Shown here: one piece after another, positions 1 through 7,677 of the stretch
How positions within the stretch are numbered: position 1 is the stretch's first letter
Layout of the letters: every line of letters starts with the position of its first letter
DNA from: Diplocarpon mali
Taxonomy: Eukaryota; Ascomycota; Leotiomycetes; Helotiales; Drepanopezizaceae
Reading direction: 5' to 3'
DNA length: 10,493 bases
Assembly (NCBI GenBank): GCA_024741835.1
Contig: JAENRP010000137.1
Coordinates: 30,484 to 40,976 of the forward strand
The notes under the pieces: generated by a model
What the model was told of the DNA's origin: nothing
Seen by the model: only the letters and a program-made list of their open reading frames with translations
Databases searched by the model: none
Program-made: the position numbers and the translations under genes

Positions 1-574
1 CCCCCCCTTACTTTGATTTTCGCGTGCATCGCCTCTCTGATTTCTAGGGATGGGCATTCCAATAACTTGCGTGGCTTTCACGGTAGCGCTGTTGCTGATG
101 GCGTTTTTGCATTTCGATTCTACCCACCGAGACCGCGCTGGGCGCACCCCTTTGTCCTTTTTTTATTTTTCTTTGTTCTTTACCACTATGTGACGCAAGG
201 AAAAAGGACGCGACCCCTCTCCCTGAGGAGTCCTCTGGAACACGTCAGGGGAGGAGCGTAGATGACTGGACTCGCAACGAGGCAACGGCCGTGGTGCTCA
301 AGGTTCAGATTGTTACGGGATGAATGTGTTGGTGTGCTGTATGCTTGAACACCTTTCTCTGATCGTGGCCAGGGTCGTGGCGGAGGTGACAGCAGGGGCT
401 GAGAATTAGTGGCAAGTAAGCTAAAATGTGATACATTATTAGTTGAGATTGTTTTGTGGCTGTCTGAATCGCCGGCCGTTGCTGCTGGTGGCGTAGGTCA
501 GTGCAGGTCTTGCGCAAACCCCTCCGGCAAGCTGGAATGATGTCTCTGGGGCCAGTTGTATCCTGCATCCTGGC
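1..574. other. Intergenic, no gene supported
   Basis: Mixed-composition DNA with pyrimidine-rich runs (for example around 150-180). The open frames here (82 codons on the plus strand, 87 on the minus strand) show no recognisable domain, signal peptide or splice pattern and look like chance. The window opens in a run of C. I see no RNA gene or mobile-element ends. Confidence 0.5.
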
Positions 575-829
575 TCACGACCTTTTCACGCTCCCTCGTG
601 GCGCGAAACCCTCGCACCAAGCTCGGGCTGTCCACCACTTCTTGGGCACCAGCTTTGCGAGCTGATTGATGATGACGGGCGGAGGGCTGTTGATGCTCAC
701 CGGCACGCGGGCCTCCTCGACACGGGGCGCGGTCTAGGTGATGGCTGGGGGCAACAGGTGCCTCTCGTGGCTCTGTTGCAGTGCTATAGATGAAGTTTGA
801 ATCGCCCTAGCTTGTTTAAAGTAAATCTC
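575..829 (-). pseudogene. Possible broken coding remnant, unknown protein
   Basis: On the minus strand one frame runs 85 codons from 829 down to a TGA at 575-577, interrupted once by a TAG at 734-736. Below the TAG the translation looks protein-like: it includes VPVSINSPPPVIINQLAK and then LVPKKWWTARAWCEGF. I do not recognise the family. The TAG sits in the context ACCTAGACC, so it could have arisen from CAG by a C-to-T change, which is what RIP would do, and the upstream end runs into the AT-rich island. This could be the 3' end of a decayed gene or transposon. It is equally possible that the frame is open by chance, because it is short and in GC-rich DNA. Confidence 0.22.
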
Positions 830-1160
830 TTATATATAAAGATGGATTAAAAAGTAAGTACATTACTGTTTCTTTTAATTTGTAAATTAAAACGTTGAGA
901 TAATTACATCTATCTTATGAGGTATTATGTTTCTTAGTAATTTATATGCCATCTATTTGCTTCTAATTCTAATAGTCGATTTTGGTATACTATAAAAGCG
1001 TGCAGTGTAAGCTAGTTTTAATCCTTTTTAATAGCCCCTTTAATAAGAGCTCTTTCATATATTGATAACTCTTTAACTAACAAATTATAACTCATCAAAG
1101 CAAGAGGACGTTATAAAGTAGTTATACTGTAATAATAAAGATAAAAGACTACAAAACGCG
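783..1160. repeat. AT-rich island, RIP-like composition
   Basis: Composition changes abruptly from GC-rich to strongly AT-rich and back. By hand count there are about 58 TpA steps but only 7 CpG in roughly 378 bp, two of the CpG lying at the very right edge. TpA gain with CpG loss is the expected footprint of repeat-induced point mutation on an old repeat. No coding frame, terminal repeat or target-site duplication could be recognised, so the parent element is unknown. A plain AT-rich spacer is the alternative. Confidence 0.5.
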
Positions 1161-1181
1161 TGAATGCGAAAACCGCGTTTT
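1153..1181. repeat. 8-bp inverted repeat at edge of AT island
   Basis: AAAACGCG (1153-1160) is matched by its exact reverse complement CGCGTTTT (1174-1181) across a 13-base spacer. It lies exactly where AT-rich DNA returns to GC-rich DNA. It may be a hairpin or a relic end of an inserted element; no partner copy was seen at the left edge. Confidence 0.4.
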
Positions 1182-1463
1182 TCAGCTAAGCGATTCCAAC
1201 TTTACCAACCCTACTGTACATTGACGGCCCTGCCGGACAATTTCTTTGGCCCAGGGAGTCCTGTGTCGAGTCAAGACGTATCGAGGGATAGACCACATTC
1301 TCTCTCCACGTCGGACTCGTGCGAGCGGCGTGCGTGCGTAGACGCCGTTCCTCTCGGGCACATACTCTGGTGGATGCTTCTGGTTTCTCGAGAAAGGGAT
1401 GTATGTCCTGCTGGTATTGACAGCTGCTGCTTGTGGTGGCGGGGGTCCTTTGTTTTCGTATAT

Positions 1464-1548
1464 CCTTTGTCTAGGTGGTGCCTTTGTGTAGGTGGTACGT
1501 TTGTGTAGGTGGTACCTTTGTCTGGGTAGTACCTCTGTCTAGGTTCGT
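1464..1548 (+). repeat. Minisatellite, five 17-bp units
   Basis: Five head-to-tail units of exactly 17 bp begin at 1464, 1481, 1498, 1515 and 1532. The consensus is CCTTTGTGTAGGTGGTA. The inner units differ by one to three bases and the last (CCTCTGTCTAGGTTCGT) by several. Since 17 is not a multiple of 3, the array cannot encode a repeated peptide, which argues against the short open frames that cross it. It lies about 500 bp upstream of the RING-gene start. Confidence 0.85.
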
Positions 1549-2056
1549 GTCGACGGTGATGCTTGCGGACTTGGTCCATCTCCACGTGGACTCTCAGCAA
1601 CACCCGCACATCTCGTCCGGGCTTGCTCGACTCTTGAGTCTGGAAATTATTCAGCCGGGGCAATCTCCAGACTTATGGCTGTGGGCATATGGCTGGCGCG
1701 AGAAGTCCCTTTTTCACCCTGTCACGTTACCTCTTTCGAGGGAGAAGTAGTATGATGCACAGCCGACCAAGGGCCACCTCCAGACAACAGGTCGCTCAGC
1801 AGTTTCCAACGACTCCAGGTCCCCGAAGAATCAAATGCTGTGCCAGGAGTTGCCGCGTGCAGAGAGGTCCAGGCCGGCTGGCCCTTTGTTCACCCGCCCC
1901 CGGAGCGTGAAAGAACCAACAGCCAGGGAGGAGGGTCATCATTCCCCCCAGTTCCATCTCGCTGTTCCCTTGTGGTCGACGACAAACCTCCAAGGCCTCG
2001 AGCCAGTCACCCAGACAAGCATCAAGCCCTTGCCCACACAGCCTGTCCCGCCCACC
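1549..2056 (+). other. Upstream region of the RING gene, no separate gene
   Basis: About 500 bp between the minisatellite and the chosen ATG. The frame of the RING gene stays open upstream to an ATG at 1835, but the added residues are low in recognisable features and the ATG at 2057 has a much better context. I see no clear TATA box. This stretch probably holds the promoter and 5' leader. Confidence 0.4.
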
Positions 2057-3613
2057 ATGTGTCGCCTGAGACAGATCAACTTTTTTCACAACTGCACGCA
2101 CCTGCAGGAGGTACTCGTCCCAAGCCTCAACCCCGACTGTGGCAAGAAGATCCTCGGCCGAGACTATATCATGTCGGAATGGTGCCCCCGTTGCAAGTAA
2201 GCAGACCCCCCCCCCCCTTCGTAGCCCGTCGGCAGAACTTGCCATCGACCGCGCTGGCTAAGTCGCGCCCCAGGTGGTCCGGGTTTCTCGCACCATTCCA
2301 GTACCAGGAGTATGCGAGCGGCGTGGCATGCGGCGGCTTCAAGGACAAGGTGACGAGGGAGGTCCGCCTGCACGAGGCTTCTTTCGAGGACGAGCTGGAC
2401 AGGATACACCTCTGGTTCCGCCGACAGCAGGAACTCCGCGGACCGTCCTGGGCATTCCGCAAGAAGCTGCGAATCGACGCGTACTTGGCCGTCCGGGAGC
2501 AAGAGGAGGCGATGGAGGTCTCGCGCCGAGACCGAACCTACTTCGTGGACGAGTTTGACAGAGAACGGCCCGACGACCCTCGCAACGACGACCTGTACCG
2601 CGGAGTGACCCCAGCGGAGGTGCCGCGCGAGAAAGACACCTGTGGCATCTGTCGGGGCAGTATGACTGCCGAGAGCATGGATGCAGACGACGGGTGCAGC
2701 AGCAAATCTGCGTGCGCGCTGCCGTGCGAGCATTACTTTGGAGTCGTACGTGCCCGCCTCCCCCCTCTCTCTTCCATGGATTGCAGGAGAGACGGCGGCC
2801 GTCCCTCGTACAATCTGGCTCGTGAGGGCTGGCGCACGAAGAGAGGCCCCTACTGACGTGCCGAGCAGACGTGTCTGTCCGGGTGGATGATCAGAGAAGA
2901 GAAGAACTCCTGCCCGACATGCCGTCAGGAATACAAAATCATGCACCAGTTGAGTCGAGCGGAGCAGGACAGGGTCCCTCCGGGGTGGAATGAGCAGAGA
3001 GAATTCAACCTCGCGCCTGGGCTGGACCGCAACATCCGTCGCTCGCTGATGCTTCACTACTGGCTCAAGCTGCTGCTCGTGGGCCTCCTGCTCGCGCCCT
3101 TCCCCGTAAGTCGATTCTTCCCAGCGCGAAGTCCTGGCGCCGAGCTGGCCCGACCAGACCGGATTCCCCAGATCGCTGACCGGAGACGCCCAGTTCCTGA
3201 GCTGGACCAACCTCTGGATGTGGACTTGTGGTGCGGCAATCTTCCACCACTCGGGCATCCACCTCGTGACGTCGAAGCCATTCCCCGAGCGCTTGATCCA
3301 GAACAAGTTTGCGTTCTGCTCTGCTCTCGGAAACACGCTCGAGGTCGTCTATGCCACTCTTTCCGGCCGAGCAGATGATTCGTGGCCGCGGTTGGTCGTT
3401 GGCCTCACGATGCTGCCGCTTCTGTACTGCGGATACAAGACGTACGTGACCCACGATCTTGACGTGCCATGGACGAGCGAAGGAGTGACCCGGGAGTGGC
3501 TGAAGAGCGACCCATCTCCACATCCCGGATTCGTGGATTACCTGCTCTCGGATGGGAGCGAGTCGGACGAGGAGGCAGAGGAGGCAGAGGAGGCAGAGGA
3601 AGGGAATAGGTGA
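2057..3613 (+). CDS. Membrane-anchored RING-finger protein, probable E3 ubiquitin ligase
   Basis: Four exons are inferred: 2057-2196, 2274-2745, 2869-3105 and 3194-3613, giving 422 residues. Introns use GTAAGC...CCCCAG (77 bp, with a C12 tract), GTACGT...AGCAG with branch site ACTGAC (123 bp, containing an in-frame TGA), and GTAAGT...CCCAG with branch site GCTGAC (88 bp). The start CCCACCATG is a strong context. The N-terminus carries a possible zinc-binding set (C13, H15, C28, C43, C46). The RING runs C170-x2-C173-x24-C198-x-H200-x5-C206-x12-C219-x2-C222, rebuilt exactly across intron 2 as CEHYFGVTCLSGWM. The fifth ligand position holds Gly203 instead of His/Cys. Residues 264-283 form a clear membrane segment; 284-308 and 350-362 are further hydrophobic stretches. 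The tail (about 404-420) is acidic with EEA repeats. Families of this type transfer ubiquitin from an E2; the substrate here is unknown. The RING is seen directly, ligase activity is inferred, and exon edges are predictions. Confidence 0.82.
3569..3601 (+). repeat. 9-bp coding repeat giving an acidic EEA tail
   Basis: Three perfect copies of GAGGAGGCA (3569-3595) followed by a partial copy, in frame, encode Glu-Glu-Ala repeats just before the stop codon of the RING protein. Nine bases keep the frame, so length changes would alter only the number of acidic repeats. Confidence 0.85.
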
Positions 3614-4060
3614 GGCGACGATGGATAATGCACGCCTGCTTGGAGCTGAGCCGAAACCATGTGGACATCTCGCCCACGGCAGACAGGGGCGTGTTGGGCA
3701 TGGGAGAAGATTGATCATAGGTTGGCTTTTGAGACCGTGATGGATGCAGGTGGGATGGGATAACGAGCGCCTTGAAGCCAGGAATAGAATGCTGCATCTT
3801 GCCCACTGGTGTAGAGGTAGGCGAAAGACCCGTCGCCGCGGTCATCGCCGTCGTGTGTCGTATCAGATCCCCTCGAGATGAGCGCCACCCCCGGCTCATG
3901 TTTCCCTGCAGGAGGAATGTCGGGATGAAGGTGGAAAGACGTCTTGCTGGCACTCGCTATGGGTTCTGGTGTCTGATGTACCTCTAGTCAAGCAGATGGA
4001 GATAACCAGAGAAGACCAAGCTTACGTGCCGTACAAGTGAGCATTTGAGTGCAGCATGCA
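3614..4060. other. Intergenic between RING gene and oxidoreductase
   Basis: No gene supported. A 71-codon plus-strand frame (3772-3987) and a 182-codon minus-strand frame (3405-3953) that overlaps the last exon of the RING gene have no recognisable domain, splice signals or signal peptide. It probably contains the 3' untranslated region of the RING gene and the distal promoter of the oxidoreductase gene. Confidence 0.5.
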
Positions 4061-4101
4061 ACGACAACGACGACGACAACAACAATAGCACCACCACCAC
4101 C
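4061..4101 (+). repeat. Imperfect trinucleotide repeat (ACG/ACA/ACC)
   Basis: A run of ACG, ACA and then ACC triplets with few interruptions, about 240 bp upstream of the oxidoreductase start. Read on the minus strand it gives poly-Val, which explains the low-complexity open frame there. A similar AAC/AAG run occurs inside exon 1 of the next gene. Confidence 0.75.
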
Positions 4102-4189
4102 CATCACGCTCGCTCGCTTCCCGGACTCGACTGGATTGGGCTGTTGACCTTCCGAGCGACACGTGACACCTGCGCTACTACCCACTCAC

Positions 4190-4337
4190 TCCTGTACAAC
4201 ACCAGCTATCACCAACCTCACTCAGCCGCACTCTGCCTCTCTTCCCCACCGCAAGTCTTCTGCCCTCAGTCCGCCGTCTGGTCGCCCCATCCTCCTCGTA
4301 CGGACTGCTTCAGCGGGAGAGCAAAGTTGGCATCATC
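4190..4337 (+). promoter_or_regulatory. Pyrimidine- and CA-rich leader of the oxidoreductase gene
   Basis: The 150 bp before the ATG are rich in C, T and CA steps (CCTCACTCAGCCGCACTCTG, CTCTCTTCCCCACCGC), a pattern common in core promoters and 5' leaders of filamentous fungi. No clear TATA box or pathway-specific operator is recognised. The ATG sits in CATCATCATGAGG. Confidence 0.4.
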
Positions 4338-6228
4338 ATGAGGCATCTCACATCGCCCATCATGCTATTACTTGGGGCATGGGCATCTGGCCTGCAGCTT
4401 GACGCCTATGAAAACATCAGAAACAACGGCAACAACAACAACAAGAAGAAGGCTTTGTCCATCGAGACCGTTGCGACCCAGATGGACGAATACTTGAGAA
4501 TGGTTGGAAACGGCTCGTCGAATGCCCGCAACGTCTTGCCCGGTTCGAGATCGCCGTTCGGTGGGTGTATACTCGCGGTAAGTATATGTATATGCATATA
4601 CACGTATACACGTCCCTCATCCTCGTGTCGACAAACACCTTCTGAAAGCCAAGCAGTGCTCCTTTCTGGACTTTACCCATCCAGGTCAGATCGCCTACCC
4701 GCACGACCCAGTCTATGAGTTTGAAGAGTCCCGGTACTGGTCAGTCCAACAAGCGTCAGCCTCCCCAATCTGCCGGTTCTCGCCCGTCGACGCGGTGGGT
4801 GTCTCGCGAGCTGTCTTGACAGTCCAGATCGCGCCGTGTAAGTTTGCCGTCAAGAGCGGTGGCCATGCTGCCTTCCGCGGGGCGTCGAACATCGACGAGG
4901 GCTTGACAATCGACCTGACCAACCTGAAGCAGATCACGGTCTCTGCCGACAGCACGGAAACGGCGGTTGGCTCCGGGAACGTCTGGTACGATGTCTACAG
5001 CGCCCTGCAGCCCAGACGCCTCTCCGTCGTTGGAGGTCGAGTGTCCGCGATTGGAGTCGGAGGCTTGACCACCGGCGGAGGAATTTCATTCTTTTCTGGG
5101 AGGTATGGATGGGCGTGTGATAATGTCAACAGCTACGAGGTGAGCCCCGTTGTGGTGTTGCAGGTCCATGCCAACCAACCAACCTGTTCCGTGGACAGGT
5201 TGTCTTTGCAGACGGGTCCATCCGAGACGTAACATACTCGACCCATCCCGATCTCTACCTCGCTTTACGCGGGGGAGGGAACAACTTTGGGATTGTGACC
5301 CGCTTCGACCTGGTCACCTTTCCGCAAGGAGATCTCTGGGCAGGTAGCACAACCTACCTCTACAGCAATCGCACCTCCGACTCCTTGAATCACGCCCTCT
5401 ACTGGCTCAACATCAACGCAGCAGCAGACAAATATGCTCAGGTCATTCTTGCCTATGCCTATGTCCAGTCTCTCGACACATACATCATCGCGTCCGACCT
5501 TCAATACGGAAAGCCGGTAGCGAGCCCACCCGCGCTGCAGAACTTCACTGCGACGCCAGGAGCTATTGCCACGACCCTCCGGGTCACGAACCTCACAGGC
5601 TTGGTAGCTGAGTTCAACGGCTCAAATCCCGGCGGCTTCCGGCAAGTGTCCTGCAGACCCGCGGATGGGTTGCGAATGCTGACAAGTAACAGACAGACGT
5701 ACTGGACCCTGACGATGAAGAACAGTCCGTCTCTCATGGCACAGATCGTATCTTTCTTCATGGAGGAGTCGAGAGGGGTGAGGGACGCCGCAGATATAGT
5801 CCCCTCCGTCACATTTCAGCCGATCCCTCTGGATGTGATTTCGCACTTCAGCAAGAATGGAGGTAACGCTCTTGGTATTACCGGTGCTGATGGGCCCCTC
5901 ATCCGTATGCGTGTCCAGCAGTCTCCTGCGACGGTAGCATGTGCTGACACTGGTCCCAGTCTTCAACCTCGTATACTCCTGGTCATCGGCGGGTGATGAC
6001 TCGCGCATCCTAGCAGCAGCTCGCAGAATCATTTCTCGGTCAAACTCGACGGCGTATAGTCGGGGTCTCGGGCATGCCTTCATCTACCAGAACTACGCTG
6101 CGTTGGAACAGCCAGTCTTTCAAGGTTACGGAAGGCAGAGCCTGGCAAGGTTGAGAGCCGCGAGTAGGAAATATGACCCCAAGGGCGTGTGGCAGAAGAT
6201 GCAGCCTGGGTACTTCAAGCTGTTTTGA
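4338..6228 (+). CDS. Secreted FAD-linked oxidoreductase, berberine-bridge/6-HDNO type
   Basis: Five exons: 4338-4577, 4657-5139, 5199-5645, 5697-5904 and 5960-6228, giving 548 residues. All phases agree. Intron donors are GTAAGT, GTGAGC, GTGTCC and GTATGC; introns 3 and 4 have GCTGAC branch sites. Residues 1-18 look like a signal peptide (hydrophobic core PIMLLLGAWA), followed by an odd Asn/Lys run (29-38). The FAD_binding_4 core shows YWSVQQ (107-112), KSGGH with His150 as expected site of covalent flavin attachment, VGGRVSAIGVGG (205-216), GWACDNV (231-237) and RGGGNNFG (265-272). The C-terminal BBE-like part ends with FIYQNYAAL (500-508) and KYDPKGVWQK (530-539). Val209 stands where bicovalent members have the second (Cys) attachment site, so a single link is predicted. 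Such enzymes oxidise alcohols, amines or carbohydrates with O2 and often tailor secondary metabolites; the substrate here is unknown. Family assignment is firm; exon edges are predictions. Confidence 0.9.
4422..4451 (+). repeat. AAC/AAG triplet run encoding Asn/Lys tract
   Basis: In-frame AAC repeats broken by one GGC, then three AAG, encode NNGNNNNKKK (residues 29-38) shortly after the predicted signal peptide. Most family members have no such tract, so this is probably a slippage expansion in a tolerant linker. Confidence 0.8.
4587..4602. repeat. 16-bp perfect palindrome in intron 1
   Basis: TGTATATGCATATACA is its own reverse complement and lies 9 bases into intron 1 of the oxidoreductase gene, in a TATA/CACG alternating purine-pyrimidine stretch (about 4583-4612). 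It could form a hairpin close to the 5' splice site, or be simple-sequence noise. Confidence 0.6.
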
Positions 6229-7677
6229 GCCGAGGCGAGATCCAGGCCAGGGAGTAGCAGCTTAGACAAGAATGGGCCTCCACGGCGGTATCAATCCCGT
6301 CGGTCCAGAGGGAGAAACCAGCAAGCGGTTGCCGATGTCTCGTACGAGAACTCTGATTATACGTTCGCAGACGAGGGCGCAGACGGATCTACCCGATGGT
6401 CACCATGCCCAGAAGTTCTCTTCGGCTTCGGGTGTCAGAACCTGAACTCCACAGATGCCATCCCGGTGCTCTGTGTTGGCGAGTCGAGATGAGGATTCTC
6501 GCAACAAGCTCGCTGCCGTCAAGCACGACGAGCGCAAGACTGGCCGCAGATCGTGCGAGGTCGAGGGTACCGTCAACCGTAGGATGACCATCTGATAAGA
6601 CCAATCGGTTGGGATCCGTGCAGATTGGGGTCAGGGTAATGTGATCTCGCCACATATATCACGTGACGAGGCCAACTCCCATTCCGCGAGAGCGCCGCAT
6701 CAATCTGTATGTAATCCGAGGGGTCGCGGTGAAACACGCGCGCGGGAATTGAAACGAGGGACGTTGGCATTTCTTCTGACCGTGAGTCTACGAGGCCCAA
6801 TCGACTCGGCGAGAGAGCCCCCCTCGTGGAGAGCACGCAGCTACTTGCGGTGGACTGGACTGCAGGCAGGTCGGCACCGGTCTCCCTACCGCCGTGCAAG
6901 GTGTCGTTCAGGTGGCCCGCCCAGCAGCGCGGACGTCGACCTCGAGTCACGTGCCGGGTCTGATTATAGACGCCTCGGTGCAGAGGCCGCCTGCGTCCCC
7001 GTCGGCGAGTGCATCGTGATGAACTTTCTTGCTGCAAGCCTTCTCCAACTGCCTCTCGACTGTGCTGCAGAGGTTGGCTCTCATCGTATGTTCCCGTGCA
7101 GAGGTAGCGCTTTCGATGGGGCAGCGGCTGACAGCTTGGGACCCTGGCGGTGGAGACTGAGGCGAAGGTTTCCATACCCACGGTGCCTACCGAGACAAAT
7201 ATAGACAAGGACGCCCGCCCTCCGGACGACGTCGTTCGTGCTGCATCATCACATCTCTCGCGGAATACTGGGCTCGCGTCGGGGCTGAGCGTCCGAGAGT
7301 GTTGACCTGGCGCTCTCCGACCTGCTTCTCGACAGCTCGGGAACTGCAGGCCTGACTCTGCGGCAACTCCTCCGCAGTGGCGATCCCCGTCATCCGTGCA
7401 ACTGGGGCTGTTGCGAGTGCATGGCCAGACTGCGGACTGGTAGTCGCGCATCTTCAGAGACGATCGAGACGCACGGGATTCTGCCGAGTTTTGGCAACGA
7501 GCGGAGACACCAAAAAGATTGAAACGACGCCAACGAACACAGTCGTGACCATCGAGAGCTATTAGAAAATCATCACTTGGTATGGTATTGATACAGTCCC
7601 GTCGTCCGTCCAATTACATGCCGGGAGCAACCACAGAAACATCGACAAAAGAGACCGAGCCCGCACCCGCCAGTCCG
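6229..7677. other. 1.4-kb gap with no gene supported
   Basis: This lies between the convergent 3' ends of the oxidoreductase and acyltransferase genes. The largest frame is 346 codons on the minus strand (6573-7613), Arg/Ser-rich with no domain or motif I recognise; the opposite strand is also open for 187 codons (6641-7204), which suggests GC-rich chance frames. A 32-codon minus-strand frame (7454-7552) looks like a signal peptide, MVTTVFVGVVSIFLVSPLVA, followed by a possible GTGCGT donor. It could be a first exon, but no downstream exon could be established. The first part must hold the oxidoreductase 3' untranslated region. A decayed gene is possible. Confidence 0.4.

Noticed and set aside
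2197..2224. 28-bp intron ending at the TAG after the C12 tract
   Set aside because: Too short, and the resulting frame meets a TAA after about a dozen codons. The 77-bp intron to 2273 restores the RING frame.
2164..3336. 390-codon open frame on the minus strand across the RING gene
   Set aside because: It is antisense to the exons and introns of a gene with a clear RING motif and matching splice sites, and its own translation has no recognisable domain. It is a codon-bias shadow.
3772..3987. 71-codon plus-strand frame between the RING and oxidoreductase genes
   Set aside because: Short, no signal peptide, domain or splice context, and poor start context.
5116..5118. Cys234 as the second covalent FAD site
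   Set aside because: The known Cys site lies in the loop before GxGG, where this protein has Val209. Cys234 belongs to the GWACDNV motif further on.
6573..7200. Possible pathway-specific regulator (AflR-like) on the minus strand of the gap
   Set aside because: No Zn2Cys6 cysteine pattern could be found in any frame, and the frame that looked suggestive is cut by stops.
6573..7613. 346-codon minus-strand frame
   Set aside because: Arg/Ser/Pro-rich without domain, motif or splice logic, and the opposite strand is also open for long stretches. Kept only as a note in the gap entry.
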